Shown here in pieces: positions 59,717-64,000 of a DNA stretch of 64,000 bases (the first letter of the stretch is position 1; every line of letters begins with the position of its first letter). The position numbers were made by a program, and so were the translations under genes. The stretch is from contig NZ_FQTU01000009.1 in assembly GCF_900128885.1 (NCBI RefSeq), positions 28,663 to 92,662 of the forward strand. Reading direction: 5' to 3'. Under the pieces are notes generated by a model that saw only the letters and a list, made by a program, of their open reading frames with translations, had not been told where the DNA came from and did no database searches. The stretch is from Alkalibacter saccharofermentans DSM 14828 (GTDB lineage Bacteria > Bacillota > Clostridia > Eubacteriales > Alkalibacteraceae).

Positions 59717-60358
59717 GTGGCCATCATACAATTATCAAAGAGACAAATGGAAATTTTGGATATTGTTAAAGAAAATCAGCCAATTACTAGTGAGCACATT
59801 GCTGATAGAATAAATTTGACCCGGGCAACCCTGAGGCCAGATTTAACAATATTGACGATGATGGGAATCTTGGAAGCCAGGCCCAAGGTTGGGTACTATT
59901 ATTCCGGCAAGTCTTTAATCAGCGTAATGGGAAGTTTCATAAAGAATATTAGCGTGATGGACGTCAAAAGTATACCCGTTGTGGTATCAGAGGATACAAC
60001 TGTTTATGATGCAATAGTCACGATGTTTCTGGAGGATACTGGAAACATTTATGTTCAAAACAAAGGTTACCTATCCGGGGTGGTTTCAAGAAAAGACTTC
60101 ATTAAGATCACCCTTGGAAACCACGACATAAAAACATTGCCTGTGGCTATGATAATGACAAGGATGCCAAATATAGTATACTGTGAGCCTGGCGAGTCTA
60201 TATTTGATGCAGCGGTTAAGATCATAGATCATCAGGTTGACTCACTACCTGTTGTAGAAAAGGTAAATGACAATGATGGTTCTGAAAAATTGAAAGTCAT
60301 AGGAAAAATATCTAAGACGACTATAACCAAAATGATGGTTAAGATTGGAAATGATTAG
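59717..60358 (+). CDS. CcpN-like HTH and CBS-domain regulator
   Basis: A 213-residue regulator with an N-terminal winged helix-turn-helix (about 5-60: SKRQMEILDIVKEN...LTRATLRPDLTILTMMG) and two CBS domains (about 83-140 and 148-210). It closely follows the layout of Bacillus CcpN, the repressor of gluconeogenesis that senses ATP/ADP. The GTG at 59717 lies inside GGGAGGTGG, which itself looks like the ribosome binding site; translation may instead start at ATC 59723 or ATA 59726. It leads an operon with the PPDK regulator and ppdK, which suggests control of the pyruvate-phosphoenolpyruvate step. Confidence 0.85.
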   Translation: MAIIQLSKRQMEILDIVKENQPITSEHIADRINLTRATLRPDLTILTMMGILEARPKVGYYYSGKSLISVMGSFIKNISVMDVKSIPVVVSEDTTVYDAIVTMFLEDTGNIYVQNKGYLSGVVSRKDFIKITLGNHDIKTLPVAMIMTRMPNIVYCEPGESIFDAAVKIIDHQVDSLPVVEKVNDNDGSEKLKVIGKISKTTITKMMVKIGND

Positions 60359-60371
60359 AGGGGGACATATT

Positions 60372-61193
60372 ATGCTGGAAAATAAACGAGGAATTATATA
60401 CGTGATATCCGATTCTCTTGGAGAAACGGGAGAGTTGGTAGCCAAAGCTGGAAAAATACAGTTCAATACCAGCATCAGTGACATAAAAAGATTTCCATTT
60501 GTTTTGGAAAAGGAACAGATCGACGAAATTCTCTACGAAGCAAAAGAGGATAATTCCATAGTAGTATATACTTTGGTAGTTCCTGAAATGAAAGAATATA
60601 TGAGAAACAAGTGCGATGAGTACGGAATTCCGGCTATAGATGTAATCGGGCCGGTGATCGATGCCCTTCGCTTAATGACAAAAAAAGAACCGCTCTATGA
60701 AGCGGGCCTGAACAGAAGACTGGATGCCGACTATTTTAAAAAAGTAGAAGCCATAGAATTTGCAGTCAAATATGACGACGGCAAGGATTCTAGAGGGATA
60801 AAAAAAGCAGATGTCATATTGCTTGGCATTTCCAGAACTTCAAAGACGCCTCTTAGCATGTATTTGGCGCACAAAAACGTAAAAGTTGCAAATATACCAT
60901 TGGTTCCGGAAGTGGATCCTCCCAAGGAATTGTTTGAACCCATAAAGGGCAAAATAATAGGCTTGACCAACGATCCGGATAAGCTAAATCACATACGTAT
61001 AGAAAGATTAAAAGCTCTGGGGCTTGATTATACTGCTAACTACGCCAATATGGAACGAATTTTAAATGAACTTGATTATGCTGAGAAACTTTTTCATAAA
61101 TTGCGGTGTCCGGTAATCAATGTATCCACTAAGGCAATAGAGGAGACCGCCAGCATAGTATTATCTATCATTCGTGAGGGGGAGCAATTATGA
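60372..61193 (+). CDS. Pyruvate phosphate dikinase regulatory kinase/phosphotransferase (DUF299)
   Basis: A bifunctional enzyme that inactivates PPDK by ADP-dependent phosphorylation of an active-site threonine and reactivates it by phosphate-dependent removal. The 273 residues carry ISDSLGETGELVAKA near 10-24 and the P-loop LLGISRTSKTPLSMYLA near 147-163. An earlier in-frame ATG at 60345 exists, but GAGGGGG (60358-60364) supports ATG 60372. It lies 13 bases after the CcpN-like gene and overlaps ppdK by 4 bases, so its target is almost certainly the next gene's product. Confidence 0.93.
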   Translation: MLENKRGIIYVISDSLGETGELVAKAGKIQFNTSISDIKRFPFVLEKEQIDEILYEAKEDNSIVVYTLVVPEMKEYMRNKCDEYGIPAIDVIGPVIDALRLMTKKEPLYEAGLNRRLDADYFKKVEAIEFAVKYDDGKDSRGIKKADVILLGISRTSKTPLSMYLAHKNVKVANIPLVPEVDPPKELFEPIKGKIIGLTNDPDKLNHIRIERLKALGLDYTANYANMERILNELDYAEKLFHKLRCPVINVSTKAIEETASIVLSIIREGEQL

Positions 61194-63841
61194 GTAAAAA
61201 ATATGTTTATCTTTTTGAAGAAGGAAATGCAAAAATGAAAGCTTTATTGGGCGGAAAGGGAGCCAACTTGGCGGAGATGACCAACATTGGACTTCCCGTA
61301 CCTCCCGGGCTTACGGTTTCAACAGATGCCTGCAGAACATATTATGAAAATGGAAAGCGGATCAATGATGAAATCATCAGCCAGATCCATGAGGGATTAA
61401 ATGTAATTGAAGAAAAGACCGGAAAAAAATTCGGCGACAGGACCAATCCTTTGTTGGTATCAGTAAGATCCGGTGCTGCGTTTTCCATGCCGGGAATGAT
61501 GGATACGATTCTTAACCTAGGGCTTAACGATAAAACGGTAATGGCTGTAGGAGAAAAAACCGAAAATTTGAGATTTGCCTATGACAGTTATAGAAGATTT
61601 ATCCAGATGTTTTCTGATGTTGTTTTGGACATTCCAAAATTCAGGTTCGAAGCGGTGCTTGACAAGTACAAAGACAGGAATGGATACGAAAATGATACTC
61701 AGCTGACAGTTGTGGACTTGAAAGATATAGTAGACGAATATAAGAGCATAGTAAAAAAGGAAACAGGCAAGGAATTTGCACAAGATCCTAACGAGCAGCT
61801 TATTGAGTCTATCAATGCAGTTTTCAGGTCTTGGAACAATGCAAGAGCGATCGCGTATAGAAATCTTTACGATATTCCACATAATCTAGGAACTGCTGTT
61901 AACGTTCAATCAATGGTTTTCGGTAATATGGGCGAAGACTCCGGTACTGGAGTAGCCTTCACTAGAAATCCCGCAACCGGAGAGAAAAAACTCTATGGAG
62001 AATTTTTGATGGATGCTCAAGGAGAAGACGTGGTGGCTGGCATCAGGACTCCTAAATCCATAGATGAACTTAAGGAAATAATGCCAGAAATTTACGAGCA
62101 GTTTGATACCATTACAAAAAATTTAGAAACTCACTATAAGGATATGCAGGACATCGAGTTCACTATAGAGCAGGGGAAACTCTATATACTTCAGACTAGA
62201 AACGGCAAACGGACAATAAACGCATCCTTGAAAGTAGCTGTAGACATGGCTCTGGAGGGTCTTTTGACTGAAGACGAAGCTGTTCTTAGAATCGATCCAA
62301 AACAGCTGGATCAGCTTCTGCATCCTACTTTTGATGGGGCGACAATGGAAATGGCAACCCCCATTGCCAAGGGACTTCCAGCTTCGCCTGGAGCAGCTAC
62401 AGGCAAGGTGTATTTTACTGCCGATGATGCTGTAAAAGCTGCAGCATCAGGTGAAAAGGTCATACTGGTAAGGAAGGAAACTTCTCCAGAAGATATCGAA
62501 GGGATGAATATATCTCAAGGTATATTGACATCCAGAGGAGGAATGACCTCTCACGCAGCGGTTGTAGCAAGAGGCATGGGAAAATGCTGTGTTGCTGGAT
62601 GTGAAACAGTGAAAGTAGATGAAGAACTCAAGATTTTTGCTGTTGGGGATATCAGGATACTGGAAGGGGAATACATATCCCTAGATGGAAGCACAGGTAA
62701 GATATACAAAGGCAGCATTAAGACAGTAGAACCTACCCTATCCGGTGATTTTGCCAAATTGATGATATGGGCAGATTCTAAAAGAGTACTGGGTGTCAGA
62801 ACTAATGCAGATACTCCGAAAGATGCCGAGACGGCTATTTCATTCGGTGCAGAAGGCATAGGCCTTTGCAGGACTGAGCATATGTTCTTCGAAGAGAACA
62901 GAATCCCGGTAGTAAGAGAAATGATTCTTTCAGACAATAAAAACCAAAGGCAAAAAGCATTGGATAAATTGTTGCCGATGCAAAAATCCGATTTCAAGGG
63001 ACTCTTTAGCGTTATGAAAGGCAAGCCGGTAACCATAAGGCTTCTAGATCCTCCTTTACACGAATTCTTGCCAACGGATGAACAGGACATTGTGAAGCTT
63101 GCTGATGAAATGCAGATGGCAGTAAATGACATTAAAGAAGTTATCCATAGCTTGCAGGAATTTAACCCGATGCTTGGCCACAGGGGTTGCAGGCTGGCGA
63201 TTACTTATCCTGAGATTGCCCAGATGCAGGCGCAGGCAATAATTGAAGCGGCTATAGAAGTAATTGAGGAAGAAAACACAACCATTATACCAGAGATCAT
63301 GATTCCACTAGTTGGCATAAAAGCCGAGTTGGATTACGTTAAAAAGATCGTAGTAGATACAGTTGAGAAGATTATGGCTGAAAAAGGCAAGAAGATCGAT
63401 TATCTCGTGGGAACAATGATAGAGGTGCCAAGGGCAGCTGTAATTGCAGATGAAATAGCAAAAGATGCTGATTTCTTCTCATTTGGAACAAATGACCTTA
63501 CGCAGATGACATTTGGTTTTTCTAGGGATGATGCAGGCAAGTTCATATCAGAATATAGAGAAAAGGAAGTCCTGACAGAAGATCCTTTCCAAAGCGTGGA
63601 TGTGGAAGGTGTTGGCAAACTAGTAGATATGGCAGTCAAGCTTGGAAGAGAAACTAAGCCTGAGTTGAAAATGGGTATCTGTGGAGAGCATGGAGGAGAT
63701 CCGAAATCCATTGAATTCTTCCACAAAATAGGTTTAGACTATATATCCTGTTCTCCATTCAGGGTTCCAATAGCCAGACTTGCGGCAGCACAATCCGCTC
63801 TAAGAGCCAGCGGTCAACAAGGAAGCGATTTGTCAAAATAA
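61190..63841 (+). CDS. ppdK: Pyruvate, phosphate dikinase
   Basis: Reversibly converts pyruvate, ATP and phosphate to phosphoenolpyruvate, AMP and pyrophosphate. The 883 residues comprise the nucleotide-grasp domain (about 1-340), the phosphohistidine domain with His455 in GGMTSHAAVVARGMGK, and the C-terminal PEP/pyruvate TIM barrel (about 530-870) with a catalytic Cys in GICGEHGGDP near 832. Thr453, two residues before His455, is the expected target of the upstream regulatory enzyme. In anaerobes PPDK serves pyrophosphate-linked glycolysis or gluconeogenesis. It overlaps the upstream gene by 4 bases. Confidence 0.96.
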   Translation: MSKKYVYLFEEGNAKMKALLGGKGANLAEMTNIGLPVPPGLTVSTDACRTYYENGKRINDEIISQIHEGLNVIEEKTGKKFGDRTNPLLVSVRSGAAFSMPGMMDTILNLGLNDKTVMAVGEKTENLRFAYDSYRRFIQMFSDVVLDIPKFRFEAVLDKYKDRNGYENDTQLTVVDLKDIVDEYKSIVKKETGKEFAQDPNEQLIESINAVFRSWNNARAIAYRNLYDIPHNLGTAVNVQSMVFGNMGEDSGTGVAFTRNPATGEKKLYGEFLMDAQGEDVVAGIRTPKSIDELKEIMPEIYEQFDTITKNLETHYKDMQDIEFTIEQGKLYILQTRNGKRTINASLKVAVDMALEGLLTEDEAVLRIDPKQLDQLLHPTFDGATMEMATPIAKGLPASPGAATGKVYFTADDAVKAAASGEKVILVRKETSPEDIEGMNISQGILTSRGGMTSHAAVVARGMGKCCVAGCETVKVDEELKIFAVGDIRILEGEYISLDGSTGKIYKGSIKTVEPTLSGDFAKLMIWADSKRVLGVRTNADTPKDAETAISFGAEGIGLCRTEHMFFEENRIPVVREMILSDNKNQRQKALDKLLPMQKSDFKGLFSVMKGKPVTIRLLDPPLHEFLPTDEQDIVKLADEMQMAVNDIKEVIHSLQEFNPMLGHRGCRLAITYPEIAQMQAQAIIEAAIEVIEEENTTIIPEIMIPLVGIKAELDYVKKIVVDTVEKIMAEKGKKIDYLVGTMIEVPRAAVIADEIAKDADFFSFGTNDLTQMTFGFSRDDAGKFISEYREKEVLTEDPFQSVDVEGVGKLVDMAVKLGRETKPELKMGICGEHGGDPKSIEFFHKIGLDYISCSPFRVPIARLAAAQSALRASGQQGSDLSK

Positions 63842-63860
63842 TATTAATATATGAATTTCA

Positions 63861-63896
63861 GGGACTGATTCAATTTAAAGAATCAGTCCCTTGTTT
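63861..63896 (+). terminator. Terminator of the ccpN-ppdK operon
   Basis: A perfect 10-bp stem (63861-63870 with 63881-63890) with a 10-base loop, followed by TTGTTTGT, 20 bases after the ppdK stop codon. Confidence 0.7.
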
Positions 63897-63920
63897 GTGT
63901 GCCAGGCACACAAACAAGGG
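63888..63920. repeat. 15-bp inverted repeat with 3-base loop
   Basis: CCCTTGTTTGTGTGC (63888-63902) is followed after three bases by its perfect reverse complement (63906-63920). The left arm shares its first bases with the ppdK terminator. The right arm is the first part of the 37-bp repeat unit that follows. Confidence 0.85.
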
Positions 63921-64000
63921 ACACTTCACAACTAATACATCAGCACACAAACAAGGGACACTTCACAACTAATACATCAGCACACAAACAAGGGACACTT
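63907..64000. repeat. 37-bp perfect tandem repeat, running off the window
   Basis: Units of 37 bp start at 63907, 63944 and 63981 and are identical as far as visible; the third is cut after 20 bases. Each begins CACACAAACAAGGGACACTT and continues CACAACTAATACATCAG. No variable spacer separates them, so this is not a CRISPR array. No coding sequence is visible. Confidence 0.9.

Noticed and set aside
62551..63132. 193-residue minus-strand ORF
   Set aside because: It is entirely antisense to ppdK.
63907..64000. CRISPR array
   Set aside because: The repeat units are contiguous and identical over all 37 bp, with no variable spacers and no cas genes in the window.
1..64000. tRNA, rRNA, prophage or intact insertion sequence
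   Set aside because: The intergenic gaps are short and are accounted for by leaders, terminators, riboswitches and 6S RNA; no tRNA cloverleaf, integrase or transposase was seen.

Overview
The window comes from the chromosome of a low-GC, anaerobic Firmicute of the Clostridia or Tissierellia type. This is an inference from gene content, since no 16S rRNA gene is present. The evidence is a V-type ATP synthase subunit, formate-tetrahydrofolate ligase with a separate methenyl-THF cyclohydrolase, a corrinoid-reactivating ferredoxin/ASKHA protein, pyruvate phosphate dikinase, a T-box leader, two cobalamin riboswitches, a 6S RNA, and strong GGAGG-type ribosome binding sites with frequent GTG and TTG starts. 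Nearly all the DNA is coding. There is no rRNA, tRNA, prophage or intact insertion sequence.

Layout. 1-5.5 kb: the end of a V-ATPase operon, then a heterodimeric ABC exporter, an acetyltransferase and a PHP phosphatase. 5.5-16.8 kb: D,D-carboxypeptidase, comEA-comEC-holA, rpsT, pheA, 6S RNA, a pseudouridine synthase, a class A PBP and a GNAT-like protein. 17-19 kb: ilvB-ilvN. 19.2-28.1 kb: a one-carbon island with a corrinoid-protein activator divergent from a methyl-THF/corrinoid methyltransferase, then fhs, fchA, folD and three uncharacterised TIM-barrel enzymes. 28.1-40.6 kb: corrinoid salvage, with cobT behind its own cobalamin riboswitch and a second riboswitch ahead of btuF-btuC-btuD-cobQ-cobU-cobS-cobC; a TetR regulator, folC, a DMT transporter and nth lie between them. 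40.7-47.6 kb: a P5C dehydrogenase-like gene, an unknown gene, pdp, recX, a UPF0210/ACT pair and traX. 47.7-58 kb: a conserved Firmicute housekeeping block (prmA-rsmE-mtaB-hinT, rpsU-yqeY, phoH-pgpH-ybeY-dgkA-cdd-era-recO). 58-63.8 kb: T-box-controlled glycyl-tRNA synthetase, then ccpN-like regulator, PPDK regulatory kinase/phosphotransferase and ppdK. The window ends in inverted and 37-bp tandem repeats.

How the parts fit. The methyltransferase and the Fhs/FchA/FolD set move one-carbon units on tetrahydrofolate, and the methyltransferase needs a corrinoid protein. The activator keeps that corrinoid in the Co(I) state, and the Btu/Cob genes supply the cofactor. CODH/acetyl-CoA synthase, methylene-THF reductase, the corrinoid protein and the substrate-specific methyltransferase are all absent here. 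FolD lacks the lysine and glutamine needed for cyclohydrolase activity, which explains why fchA sits beside it.

The items most worth following up are the FolD active site, the three orphan TIM-barrel genes next to the C1 genes, the Rossmann-like extension on BtuD, the operator-like palindrome downstream of the methyltransferase promoter, a possible AUC/AUA start in the ccpN homologue, and the terminal repeats.
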